DNA of 64,000 nucleotides from Trypanosoma brucei gambiense DAL972. Its lineage: Eukaryota; Euglenozoa; Kinetoplastea; Trypanosomatida; Trypanosomatidae. How positions within the stretch are numbered: the first letter of the stretch is position 1; each line of letters starts with the position of its first letter. Location of the stretch: NCBI RefSeq assembly GCF_000210295.1, contig NC_026744.1:1240001-1304000 (forward strand), in the 5' to 3' direction. The position numbers were made by a program, and so were the translations under genes. Shown one piece after another: positions 47,361 through 56,560 of this stretch. Under the pieces are notes generated by a model. That model was not told where the DNA came from. It worked only from the letters and a program-made list of their open reading frames with translations, and did not search any database.

Positions 47361-50126
47361 ATGAGTCTCTCCAATCAACTTCCGCGCTGCGCAACTCCGC
47401 TATTTTACCAGTTAGCGGAGAATTCTGACCAATTTGAAAGTATTAACGACATGGTCATAATTTTGCAGCAACACTTTGTTCGGCTTTTTAAGACCCCTGA
47501 TACACCGATGGGGGCGCAAAAGTCTACGGCTTCTTCTATAGCTTCCAAGGAAGAGGAGAAGCTCCTTGCAGTTCGCGCCGTCCACGCGTTGCACACAGTG
47601 GGTGCAGTGCGTCACGGTGATTTCTTTCGGAGTGAGTTGTACCACACCAACGCAGCCTTTTTTATCCAGGAGATGCTTGGGTGTCTTGTCGGGGATAGGC
47701 GGAATTGGTACCGTCAGCTACAAGTTGAGAGCCTCCGTGGGTGTTTGGCGGTAGTGCGGGCCGTAGGTTACGGTAACACCAGGCTGTGTTTACCGGGTAT
47801 AGTTTCTGCATGTACAAAATACCTTGTCCGCGCACACCATGGTACGGATGCTGCAGACGTGCGCGTCGCTGCGGTTAACCTTATGCGCGTAGCACTCACG
47901 GTTTCGCTCGTGCAACAACAGGACAATGAAGGATGGCTTAGGGAGACGGTTGATCACCTAGGGCGTGGCATGGGTCGGTTGCTTGCACCAGAAGAACTGG
48001 TTGGAGCAGAGATCGGTCTTCCCGTTATGAAGGCGATGCTGCGTCTTGTCGTGGATCTTCTTGCGCTTCAGTCGCTGAATACACTTGTGTCGACTCAGCT
48101 GGTGAGAGAGCTCCTGGTGGGTTACTTTGTGCTGGAAAACCTTGTTCATCTTGAGGGTGAAAACACGCGTGACGAGATGAATTGTGTCCCTTCTTCTCTC
48201 TTGGAAAACGAGGAGGTTGTAAGCATGCTTCATGGGAGGCTGAAGGCTCTGCAGAAGGTAGAGTTGCTGCACTACTCCTCGTCACTGTTGCGCTGTGAGG
48301 GCACACGCACTATCGTCTTTAGTGAAGAAACCCAGTTCCAACGCGTGATGGGCCAGTGCATCCGTGTTGCCGGGACCCAGATGGGCATGGAAGAGTTTTG
48401 TGGAGTACGAGGGAGTGCAAGTCGTATTTGCAGTATCGTAGACGGGTTTATCGAGTGTTTGGCGTACAACGTGCATCTAGTAGCGCTGGGGCCACTGAGA
48501 CTAGCCACCTTTATGGATGAGTGTGAGGCGACGCTTTCCGACTGGGACTTGTATGCGCTCCATCCACCTACCATTTACGTTCTGACTCGACTCATCGTTT
48601 GGCAGTTCAAGACTCCTATGTGGGTTGTGGGAACCTCTGCTGATGGTGCTGCGGATGGTACGGCGAAGAGAGATCTTCCAGTGGAGGATTTGATTCTCTC
48701 CGGGACATTTGAGCACCTGTGGAGTGTTGTCGCTAAACCACACTTGTGGAACATTACAGAAGATGAGGATCTATGCACTTACAAGCAACTGCAGCACCGT
48801 CGCATGGTCGCTGCGACCATCCTTAGATTTTTGGAGATCACTGCACAAACGTTGCGCGGTATCCCGAGCGGTCGAAGTGCAAAACGGAGGCGTGCGTTGC
48901 GGCGACTGAACGTACTTATGCTGTATCTTGTGCTTGAGAAAGCGGTTATTGCAGGTATCGTACACGATGTCGCGATGCGGGTTATTGATGCATTCAGTGA
49001 GGCATCCAATCAGTCCGACACCCTTTTATTTTTCCTGGAAAGCAGTGACTTCATCGCCGATGAGGCTGCGCGGGCCGTTACGGAGGAGGAGCTCCGCATC
49101 TCAGCAGCCAATGTGCTTCACGGTGGTGTCAATTTCATTCGGTCAAGGCTTTTTGCCGTGTCTCGTAGAGATGTAATTGCTTCGAATACTAAAGAGTCAC
49201 GACGGTGGGTTCAGGTGATCAAAGGTTCCGACGTTGCCATTACTGCTTCGGAAAGCATCGTGTCGAAGGTAGCTGACTTTGTTACTTCCTCCATAAAGGT
49301 TGCAAGTGACGGGTGCCGCCGAGCCACACTTCAGGAGGATGCCGCCGGCGCACGAGCAGCCGTTATTCTACTCACAAGTTGCTTCGAGCTGAGCGCGTTA
49401 CTAAACCGCTCGGTTCCGCAGTTGGGCTTTGATGAGGATCGAGACACCGTGACTACTGCAGCGCATCCTCGGGTTCAAATACTACAGCTTGCAGTGCTTG
49501 AAGCAGTGCAGATGTTACTAGCTTACTGTGCGCGAAACGACGGGGTATCGCCTTATGTCGTACGAGCCGTGGCATGCGGTCTTACTGTGTTTCTAACCAC
49601 ACCTAAGGCCGCTGCATGGGAGCATGAGGATGATACCGGTGACGAAGGTCGACTGCCGTGTGTATTTCCGTGGGAAGTTGATGTCCCACCTGTTTTGTCG
49701 CGTAATCACTTGCGTACGGTGTACAGGGCGTACCTCGTGTTTTTGGCCATCCTCGCCGAGCCTGTTGCTACCATAACAGCACCAAACGCAGCAAAGCAGC
49801 GCTCCGCGGCGGAGCGTAGGGTCCTTGAGGGCGTTAGACCGAAACCTGGTGTCTTGGCGGCGTTGGATGGCCTTGAGACACTTTTCACATTGTCGACAGA
49901 GTTCCTCTCCCAACGTATGGTGGAAGAGGTTCTTCCTGCGGTTCTCACCTGGTACGAACGTGGAGCACTATCTAGAATTCCCACCGGGACAGAAGAAAAG
50001 CTGAAGCTAGCTGTGAAGAAGTTTGTTGAGTCTGTGTGTGATATTGAGCCCTCTATAACTCAAAATTTACATGAGGCGTGTGCACAGCTGCTTCCCCACA
50101 CGCTTTTCTCCACACTCCTGGAATAA
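47361..50126 (+). CDS. HEAT-repeat protein, TTI1-like
   Basis: The product is 921 residues from the first ATG (47361). It is helical throughout, in a HEAT-repeat pattern. The C-terminus reads DGLETLFTLSTEFLSQRMVE, EVLPAV, then EKLKLAVKKFVESVCDIEP. It aligns by eye with the C-terminal HEAT region of human TTI1 (CGDFLRSRFCKDVLPKL, then FKLQLAVLQGLGPLCERLD). The N-terminal alternation KLLAVRAVHALHTVG / LQVESLRGCLAVVRAVG also fits. TTI1 works with TELO2 and TTI2 as an Hsp90 co-chaperone for PIKK kinases (TOR, ATM, ATR families), which trypanosomes possess. HEAT proteins are easy to mis-assign, so this is moderate. It lies directly upstream of the SCC2 gene. Confidence 0.7.
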   Translation: MSLSNQLPRCATPLFYQLAENSDQFESINDMVIILQQHFVRLFKTPDTPMGAQKSTASSIASKEEEKLLAVRAVHALHTVGAVRHGDFFRSELYHTNAAFFIQEMLGCLVGDRRNWYRQLQVESLRGCLAVVRAVGYGNTRLCLPGIVSACTKYLVRAHHGTDAADVRVAAVNLMRVALTVSLVQQQDNEGWLRETVDHLGRGMGRLLAPEELVGAEIGLPVMKAMLRLVVDLLALQSLNTLVSTQLVRELLVGYFVLENLVHLEGENTRDEMNCVPSSLLENEEVVSMLHGRLKALQKVELLHYSSSLLRCEGTRTIVFSEETQFQRVMGQCIRVAGTQMGMEEFCGVRGSASRICSIVDGFIECLAYNVHLVALGPLRLATFMDECEATLSDWDLYALHPPTIYVLTRLIVWQFKTPMWVVGTSADGAADGTAKRDLPVEDLILSGTFEHLWSVVAKPHLWNITEDEDLCTYKQLQHRRMVAATILRFLEITAQTLRGIPSGRSAKRRRALRRLNVLMLYLVLEKAVIAGIVHDVAMRVIDAFSEASNQSDTLLFFLESSDFIADEAARAVTEEELRISAANVLHGGVNFIRSRLFAVSRRDVIASNTKESRRWVQVIKGSDVAITASESIVSKVADFVTSSIKVASDGCRRATLQEDAAGARAAVILLTSCFELSALLNRSVPQLGFDEDRDTVTTAAHPRVQILQLAVLEAVQMLLAYCARNDGVSPYVVRAVACGLTVFLTTPKAAAWEHEDDTGDEGRLPCVFPWEVDVPPVLSRNHLRTVYRAYLVFLAILAEPVATITAPNAAKQRSAAERRVLEGVRPKPGVLAALDGLETLFTLSTEFLSQRMVEEVLPAVLTWYERGALSRIPTGTEEKLKLAVKKFVESVCDIEPSITQNLHEACAQLLPHTLFSTLLE

Positions 50127-50368
50127 GGGGATTGTGTTTCATTTCTGCACTGTCGGTCGTAGTCGACCGCTTTACACAGCATCTGTTATTTCCCATGTTG
50201 GAAACGGCAAGATTTATAGTGGCGGTATCGACGAAGTTGTGGCGCAAATTTTGCTCAACTGTATCTGTGTTTTCGCTTATTTCAATCAACATAACGGTTG
50301 TTTGCTGGTTTATATCGTAATTCATCATTATTTCTTTCCCTTAATGGCTCGTGCCCCTTTTCTGCGGA

Positions 50369-50370
50369 AG
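50369..50370 (+). promoter_or_regulatory. Predicted spliced-leader acceptor (AG)
   Basis: ATTATTTCTTTCCCTTAATG, then CTCGTGCCCCTTTTCTGCGGAAG, ends in AG at 50369-50370, 47 nt before the ATG at 50417. The longer reading frame begins with a GTG at 50351, upstream of this site. Confidence 0.45.
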
Positions 50371-50416
50371 TCAGAACCTGGTAGGTTTGAAGAAGGCAGA
50401 GACTCGTGTTGAGAAC

Positions 50417-53400
50417 ATGGCCTCCATCCCAAACGGCGCTGCACCCATACCACCGGATGTGACTTGCACCATCAATCCACTTCTTGACTTACTAGCAGCG
50501 TTTCCGGTGCCACAGTTGGCTGCTATACCACCAACACGAAATTGTGAAAATGATGTAGCCCACTGCGAGCCTGACGCGGCGAGGGAAGAAGCGATCACAA
50601 ACACCATTGAGGAGTCGGCCCGTACCTTAATAGCATCTAGCAGCTATGAGTTGCTGCGTGAAGCCACTGTGTGCATTGACAGTAGTGTTGCAACCGTCCC
50701 AAAAGGGGGAAGCATCCGCCCGACGCTTTCTCCACTTGCGCAGCGTATTCATGAGCGCCTGTTGCAACTGGAGAAAAATGTACGGGTGGGTGGTATACGT
50801 AATGTGCCAGGTGGGGGGTCACCGCACAAGGGGCGTGTGCCATGGGAGCGCCAACCAGCCCGACAAATGACTCTGCGGCCTCGCCGCGAGCCGTCGCAGG
50901 ATGCTGCAAGGACGGCAGAGCAGGAGGACGGTTCGGATAGCCCCAGGATCGAGACGAAACAATCACCGATGGCGGTGCAAAAAAACGAACAAACATATGG
51001 TGAATTCAAGACGGAGGCGTACCGTTCCGTGGAGGTCGCAGATATTTTTAATGAAAACCTTATGGATTCTAAATCGCTTGACGCCCTCCTTGGCATGCTC
51101 TCGAGTGCAACGCAACCGTTCAGGGATGTTGAAGGAGAAACAATCACAGCGTTTCTTACTGCTCTTGTGCAGCCTTCGGTTTCTCCACCATCTACCAAAA
51201 AGAAGTGTCTGGATGATGTGGAGACGGATATATCTGTCGAACTAATGGAACGGGTGATTGCATGTTGTTCGTGTGTTTCACATCCTTCATTTAACCCGTC
51301 TCACATCCCAGAGGATCTGATAAACCACCTTATCACAAAATTAGCTGTTCTTCTCCGACAAGTGGCGAGAAGAGCCTCCGCGCGCTCGAAAAAAAGCAAG
51401 GGCACCAGTACTGAACTTCAGTGCTTGCGTGCGTTGCTAGGTTGCTTTTCGTTGCTGGTGTCGGACGAGCGTCTGGACGTTTGTTCACCCGGAGAGTTGA
51501 TCCGGTTGGAGGAACTCTGCTACCAGAGTTTATTTGTCGCAACTACCGGTTTCGGTCATCAAGAGGTCGTAACTTACGCTGCGTATGTCATGAGTCACGC
51601 TCTGCAACTCTACCGGTGCTTGTGGAATCATCTGAAAGTTGAGCGCGACATAACAACTGAGCGGTTCTTTTTACAGTTGCCGCTAGGGGGAAACTTGCTT
51701 TTGCGGCTACAACAGCTTCCGTCAGGGGAGAAGGTTATGCCTCTCACAGCGGCAGTTGTGAACGCCGCGCAGTCATTGGATATCGGGACAGAGACGATCG
51801 GACTGCGTGATGCCGAATGTTTGGTTCAGCAATGCCGGTCATGGGCCGCGCGGTTTGTCCAACACTTTGTGTTGGGCAAGCGGGAACTACAAGACCGCGA
51901 CATGGTTTGGACGTTGGTGCTTCAGTTTGTAGACGATCTCGCTAACATGTTGGGCTTATCCGAGTACCCCGCCGCAGACGCAATCTTGCAGTCGCTGCTC
52001 GCGACACTTGCTCATTATGCCTCCGTTACCGCTGTCACCCTCGGGGAAAGAAACGCAGCCAACTTCTCCCTGCTACCGCTTTTTGTCGAGGTAATTTACA
52101 GAGTTTCCCGCGTTGCGCTTGGGGGATCCCTCCAGAAAGCACTGTGTGTGAAAGTTCCTCCGGCATCCCGTTTGTTGTCCTCTGCTCAGATGAGGCAGTG
52201 GCGTTACCTTACGTACTACGACACCACGGCGACAAAAAAAAAAGGTAGCAACATCAGCGCTGACTACGAAAACAAAAATGAAGAAGATGATAGTTTGCAA
52301 GTGGGCTTGGATGACTACCGGGCCATATTGTACACAGCCCTTTCACAGTCGTCTAATTTGCCTCCTTCCGACTTTGGGGACGTATCACTCCACTTGCGCG
52401 CCGCGCACGTGCTCACTTGGGCGGTGCATGACAAGTGCTTTCACGAGTTAACTCTCGACAAACTTGTGCGCAGCCGGCATATTGTTGAAGGTGGTGTTTC
52501 AGTTGACTGGGGTATGCTTCGGGCATGCTCTTTACGGTTATCGGCCGAACGGGAAAGGTCATTGCTTAACAGAGCGGCAAAAGAGCGACTCCTGTCGCTG
52601 CTGTTGTCCGTATTTCAGGTTTGGGAGGAAGAACCTCAGGGAAGCTTGGGCAGCCTGGAAGTGGCGCGCAAGAAGGCGCTCACTTATATTGCAGAACTCA
52701 CCGAGTTACACCCCCCTTTGCTGGATAAAATTTGGCCGATTGTTCAACGGTGCGCCCGATGCGATAATGCACGCGTAAGGGAGGCAACCGTTGCACTGCT
52801 ACTAACACTTATTTCCGGTATATGTCGTGATACTAAGCGGGAAAGTGGTTTGACGGAGTCCGCTGTGGCTGATATGCTCACGGATGTCGTGAGTATGTTG
52901 TTGCATTTTCTGAGGGACCACAATGCAGCTGTGGTCGCACGATCCATTGCAGCACTGGACACACTTCTCACGGAGGAGCCATATACTAAATTATTTGAAC
53001 AGATGAGTAAGGTAGAACATTTGGTGACTTTTACGCAATCAAAGCTCCTCACATTAATCACTCCGTCCGCCGCTGTACTGGAGGTGCCAGACTGCCAGCA
53101 CCAGGCAGCACTGCAGCGTCTATTCATACGGCGTTGGACAGCGCAGATGCCGGGTGATTTTGAGCAGTATCACGTTCACATACGTGTGGCGAAAGAACTA
53201 CTTCGTCTCACGGGTAGTACCATCAAGTATCCCTATGATGCATCAGAATCGCTACACCTCGTCACATTATTGCGTGGAATGTGCAGTGAGTTGACGGCTG
53301 TCAAACCTAAGCGTCGTGGTCCAAAGAAAGCTGAAGATGCGAGAAGGCAGGCGTTGTGTGGAGTTATGGTTGGAGCTGCGAAGGCATTATGGTCGGAGTG

Positions 53401-55789
53401 GCAACGACTTTCACCAGGGTCAGGAGCTGCGGCAGCTCTAGCTACGATTCACATTCTTTCAATGGCATGCAGCGATTGGGTAGATCCGCTACTCGATGCT
53501 CTAGCGCAGGTGCTTTTACAGCAACAACAACTGTTAGTGAAGACAGATATGGCAAATGGAGACTCTGAGGTAACAGGCATCACACTTTTGCATGTTTGCC
53601 GGATAATGCATACCGTGCTTATGGGGTCCCGGAGACCCCCGCTTCCGCTTGATCCACTTGCACAGGTGTTGACATCGTTGATCTCGCGCTACGTAGGACC
53701 ACATCAACAGAAAATTCTTCTTTCGGCTACAGGGGCCTTAGTGTCAACTATAACCTGTGGGCACGATAGGCTTTCCAAGCAAGTGAACACCAAGTATTTA
53801 ACTTTGTGCTACTCATTGATGAATACCTACTACGTGCACGTAGCTTCGTTTGCCCCCACACTTCGTACCAACCAATGCAACGTCGGCTACACATTACGTT
53901 TTCTTTTCCTCCTCTCGGAGTTCCTACGACTCTACCCTGGGTGGAAGCACCGCCACCCGGAACTGGCCGCCCTCACAACCACGACATCATGTGCTGGCTC
54001 CGCTGGAGCGACAACTGTTCCAAACCAGCTTGCATGCGGCGATGGCATATGCGCGAATATTTACTCGGCGGTGGAATTGGTGTTGCGCGAGTGCCCCGAA
54101 AGGGAACGGGGAAGAACCACTGTAATCGCCCTGCGAGTAATGGGTTCGTTGTGCATGCTTCAACCTACTACTTATCTACGTCATTGCGAGCCATACATTC
54201 GTCGTGCAATTCACCCTGCGAGTGATGTGCAGCAACAACTTCAGGGTCTCACATTCATACGGGATTTTCTGCGCGACGAAGATTCCAGGGTGCACGAAGC
54301 AGCCATGGCGGCCGGCGCAACTCTGCCAATTCAATGGCAGGATAACGGCAACTGCAGCACGCAACCCGCGAGCCCCAATAATGGGTGTCGCCTACTGAAG
54401 CTTCAAGCCTCTGCAGAAACGCAGGTGGAGGAACAGAACAGTGGTATGGCAACTTGGTTACTTCAGCAGTTCCATGAGCATGTGATCCTTCTCTGTGGGA
54501 GTTACATGTTACCTGTGAGGGAACTGGCCATGGAAATACTTCACCTGTGTGCAGCGGGTGGGCTGCTGCCGCCGCCGAGGTACACTAAAGCGTTAATCGT
54601 GCTGGGTGCCGATCCACAGAGCGGTGACGTTAGGAGGACCGCTGTTGCTTACGTCCTGGAACAATGTGAGCGCCACGGGGACCTTATGGTAGCAAGTTCA
54701 ACTGCCGGGATTGTGAAGGCATTCGACCTCCATGCCGTCTGCGGGGTTGATGTTGTGAAGAGTGCCATTGGGGTGTACGACACACAGCACCATAACGGAC
54801 AGGGGGAAGGTGAGTACTGTGTTCATGCGTACCTCTTTAAATCGCTGCACAAAAAATATCGCGATGCCATCGTCTCATCGCTGATGTGTTATTTTCATGA
54901 GGAAGCCCGCGTAGGCCAATGGATGCGGGAGCATAAGCTTACTTGTAGCGGCGGCGCGGCCAGTGGATCCAAGGGCTTGATGGAACTAACACCGAGTCCA
55001 CTTCCATTTCTTATCCACTTGACAGTTGTGCTGGCCCACATTCCTTTCCAGCTCGAAAGTGATGTCGTTCATCTGTTGGACAGTTGCCGCACGGTTGTTG
55101 ATTTAAGTGGACCGAGTTGCATGGAGTTCGTGCAGCAGCAGCTCGCACTGCTTCAAGCGAGTACGGGAACGGGAGCCCGCGGCTCACGAGGTGTCGGTGA
55201 CGTCGGCGTCACCAATGTTACGGATAGTGCACTTGACGTGTGGAGGTGCTATGGCGTTTCGTGCGTTCTACACCTCAATACTTTCCTGCATTCAGCGTAC
55301 GACCTGCGCGGAGCGAAGCGGTATCGACAGTCCGGGGTTGGCCGCCCGGTGGGGAGGGCCGCACGCAGTGACTCGCGAAGGGTGGCGTCCACGGCCTTCC
55401 TCAATAAGATGAATGAGCTTCTGCAGAGCATGAACGTACTGTGGGGTGGGAAATCGGATGCGGAGGGAAAGCTCAATAACTGCAAAATTCAGTCAATGAA
55501 AAGCCTGCTTACCTCCCTCGCAGGCGCAGCTGGGTTGGAGGATACGGACGCCGTGCTTGAGTGCCCGAGTGGTCCACGAATGAAAACGAAAGCATCCACG
55601 CGCCATCATAAGAAGGCAAAGAAGCGGGGCCGACCCTGTTGTCGGCTGTCAAATGTTGTGAATGACTCTTCGAGCAGCAGCTCCGAGAGAGCCACATCCG
55701 CTGAGTCGTTTCAGCGTGGTATTGACCACGCAAGACACGGTGAATGCATAAGTGAGTGGGCCGATGATTTTTTTCACACGGAGCAGTGA
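50417..55789 (+). CDS. SCC2: Cohesin loader SCC2/NIPBL family protein
   Basis: The product is 1790 residues from the ATG at 50417. It is mostly HEAT-repeat helices. The mid region NARVREATVALLLTLISGIC matches the NIPBL HEAT segment that reads VRKRVIKILRDIC in humans. LQGLTFIRDFLRDEDSRVHE corresponds to human LQVLKNLQTYLQEEDTRM. PVRELAMEILHLCAAGGLLP, then YTKALIVLGADP, matches the Nipped-B C-terminal domain (human: VRHFALNVIALTLNQGLIHP, then YLIAMGTDP). SCC2 loads cohesin onto chromosomes. Two basic patches (KPKRRGPKK near nt 53307; KKAKKRGRP near 55612) look like AT-hooks and would help DNA binding; this is inference. The N-terminal 250 residues are low-complexity, and the C-terminus has a Ser-rich run. 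The length is close to the yeast and human loader core. Confidence 0.85.
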   Translation: MASIPNGAAPIPPDVTCTINPLLDLLAAFPVPQLAAIPPTRNCENDVAHCEPDAAREEAITNTIEESARTLIASSSYELLREATVCIDSSVATVPKGGSIRPTLSPLAQRIHERLLQLEKNVRVGGIRNVPGGGSPHKGRVPWERQPARQMTLRPRREPSQDAARTAEQEDGSDSPRIETKQSPMAVQKNEQTYGEFKTEAYRSVEVADIFNENLMDSKSLDALLGMLSSATQPFRDVEGETITAFLTALVQPSVSPPSTKKKCLDDVETDISVELMERVIACCSCVSHPSFNPSHIPEDLINHLITKLAVLLRQVARRASARSKKSKGTSTELQCLRALLGCFSLLVSDERLDVCSPGELIRLEELCYQSLFVATTGFGHQEVVTYAAYVMSHALQLYRCLWNHLKVERDITTERFFLQLPLGGNLLLRLQQLPSGEKVMPLTAAVVNAAQSLDIGTETIGLRDAECLVQQCRSWAARFVQHFVLGKRELQDRDMVWTLVLQFVDDLANMLGLSEYPAADAILQSLLATLAHYASVTAVTLGERNAANFSLLPLFVEVIYRVSRVALGGSLQKALCVKVPPASRLLSSAQMRQWRYLTYYDTTATKKKGSNISADYENKNEEDDSLQVGLDDYRAILYTALSQSSNLPPSDFGDVSLHLRAAHVLTWAVHDKCFHELTLDKLVRSRHIVEGGVSVDWGMLRACSLRLSAERERSLLNRAAKERLLSLLLSVFQVWEEEPQGSLGSLEVARKKALTYIAELTELHPPLLDKIWPIVQRCARCDNARVREATVALLLTLISGICRDTKRESGLTESAVADMLTDVVSMLLHFLRDHNAAVVARSIAALDTLLTEEPYTKLFEQMSKVEHLVTFTQSKLLTLITPSAAVLEVPDCQHQAALQRLFIRRWTAQMPGDFEQYHVHIRVAKELLRLTGSTIKYPYDASESLHLVTLLRGMCSELTAVKPKRRGPKKAEDARRQALCGVMVGAAKALWSEWQRLSPGSGAAAALATIHILSMACSDWVDPLLDALAQVLLQQQQLLVKTDMANGDSEVTGITLLHVCRIMHTVLMGSRRPPLPLDPLAQVLTSLISRYVGPHQQKILLSATGALVSTITCGHDRLSKQVNTKYLTLCYSLMNTYYVHVASFAPTLRTNQCNVGYTLRFLFLLSEFLRLYPGWKHRHPELAALTTTTSCAGSAGATTVPNQLACGDGICANIYSAVELVLRECPERERGRTTVIALRVMGSLCMLQPTTYLRHCEPYIRRAIHPASDVQQQLQGLTFIRDFLRDEDSRVHEAAMAAGATLPIQWQDNGNCSTQPASPNNGCRLLKLQASAETQVEEQNSGMATWLLQQFHEHVILLCGSYMLPVRELAMEILHLCAAGGLLPPPRYTKALIVLGADPQSGDVRRTAVAYVLEQCERHGDLMVASSTAGIVKAFDLHAVCGVDVVKSAIGVYDTQHHNGQGEGEYCVHAYLFKSLHKKYRDAIVSSLMCYFHEEARVGQWMREHKLTCSGGAASGSKGLMELTPSPLPFLIHLTVVLAHIPFQLESDVVHLLDSCRTVVDLSGPSCMEFVQQQLALLQASTGTGARGSRGVGDVGVTNVTDSALDVWRCYGVSCVLHLNTFLHSAYDLRGAKRYRQSGVGRPVGRAARSDSRRVASTAFLNKMNELLQSMNVLWGGKSDAEGKLNNCKIQSMKSLLTSLAGAAGLEDTDAVLECPSGPRMKTKASTRHHKKAKKRGRPCCRLSNVVNDSSSSSSERATSAESFQRGIDHARHGECISEWADDFFHTEQ

Positions 55790-56560
55790 TCATGGAGCCA
55801 AGGGAGTGCTGAGAGTTTCAAACCCCCATGTGGCCGACAGAGTTGTGGTCACTACCGCAGTTCTGCACACTCGTCCTCAAACCAACTCTTTAATCGTACA
55901 TGTGCGGTGCCGAACGTTGTGTATATATATATTTATATATTACACGGGTTATATTCCTCCCCCACGTCCAGTGTAACCCTTTTGACTTTCTTTTTTTTTG
56001 AGGGTGTAAATTTAATTTCAGTCCCCACACGCTATATTGTCTACTGAGCAGAAAATGAGTGGACACACGGTGGAAGCAGATGGGTGGAATGGGCCACACA
56101 ACCTACAGAATAGATAGCCATAGAATTAGCTTGGGCGAAACGTCAACAAAAACCATCGGGTAAATGAGTGCCACATTGGTCGACACAAAGGTACCCAGTG
56201 AGTTCCATTGCTATGCTGTGTAGCCTTCATTTCTGAAAGGGACTAGCGGCAATGGGAAGCGAGGGTAATGGAGAGTCGCGTCCGCATGTTTGATTCACGA
56301 TCATATCAAGTACCCCAACATTTTTTATTGCTACGATCTTGCTTTGCTTATCATCCCCTCCTTCCCTGCTATTTTGATATTGTGGGTTGGGGTTGTTATT
56401 ATTGCTGTCGTTTTTTTTGTTTCAAGTGTGGCGTAAACACACATATAGGTATCATTAGAAAAAGGTGCCCCGTAGGTGTACGGGGCAGCTGTGAAGGGAG
56501 GGGGGCAGTAAAACCCTGAGGTGGCGGTGCCCGTTCTTTCTATTTGCTGGCTTTAGGAAT
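55790..56560. other. Intergenic region
   Basis: This holds the 3' UTR of SCC2 and the leader of the TFIIIC-like gene. A TA-rich stretch lies at 55921-55940 and a T-run at 55989-55998. A pyrimidine stretch at 56530-56554 ends in AG only 4 nt before the next ATG. No gene is supported. Confidence 0.5.
56555..56556 (+). promoter_or_regulatory. Predicted spliced-leader acceptor (AG) very close to start
   Basis: CCCGTTCTTTCTATTTGCTG, then GCTTTAG, ends in AG at 56555-56556, leaving only 4 nt before the ATG at 56561. If used, the leader consists almost wholly of the spliced leader. Earlier AGs further upstream are alternatives. Confidence 0.35.
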
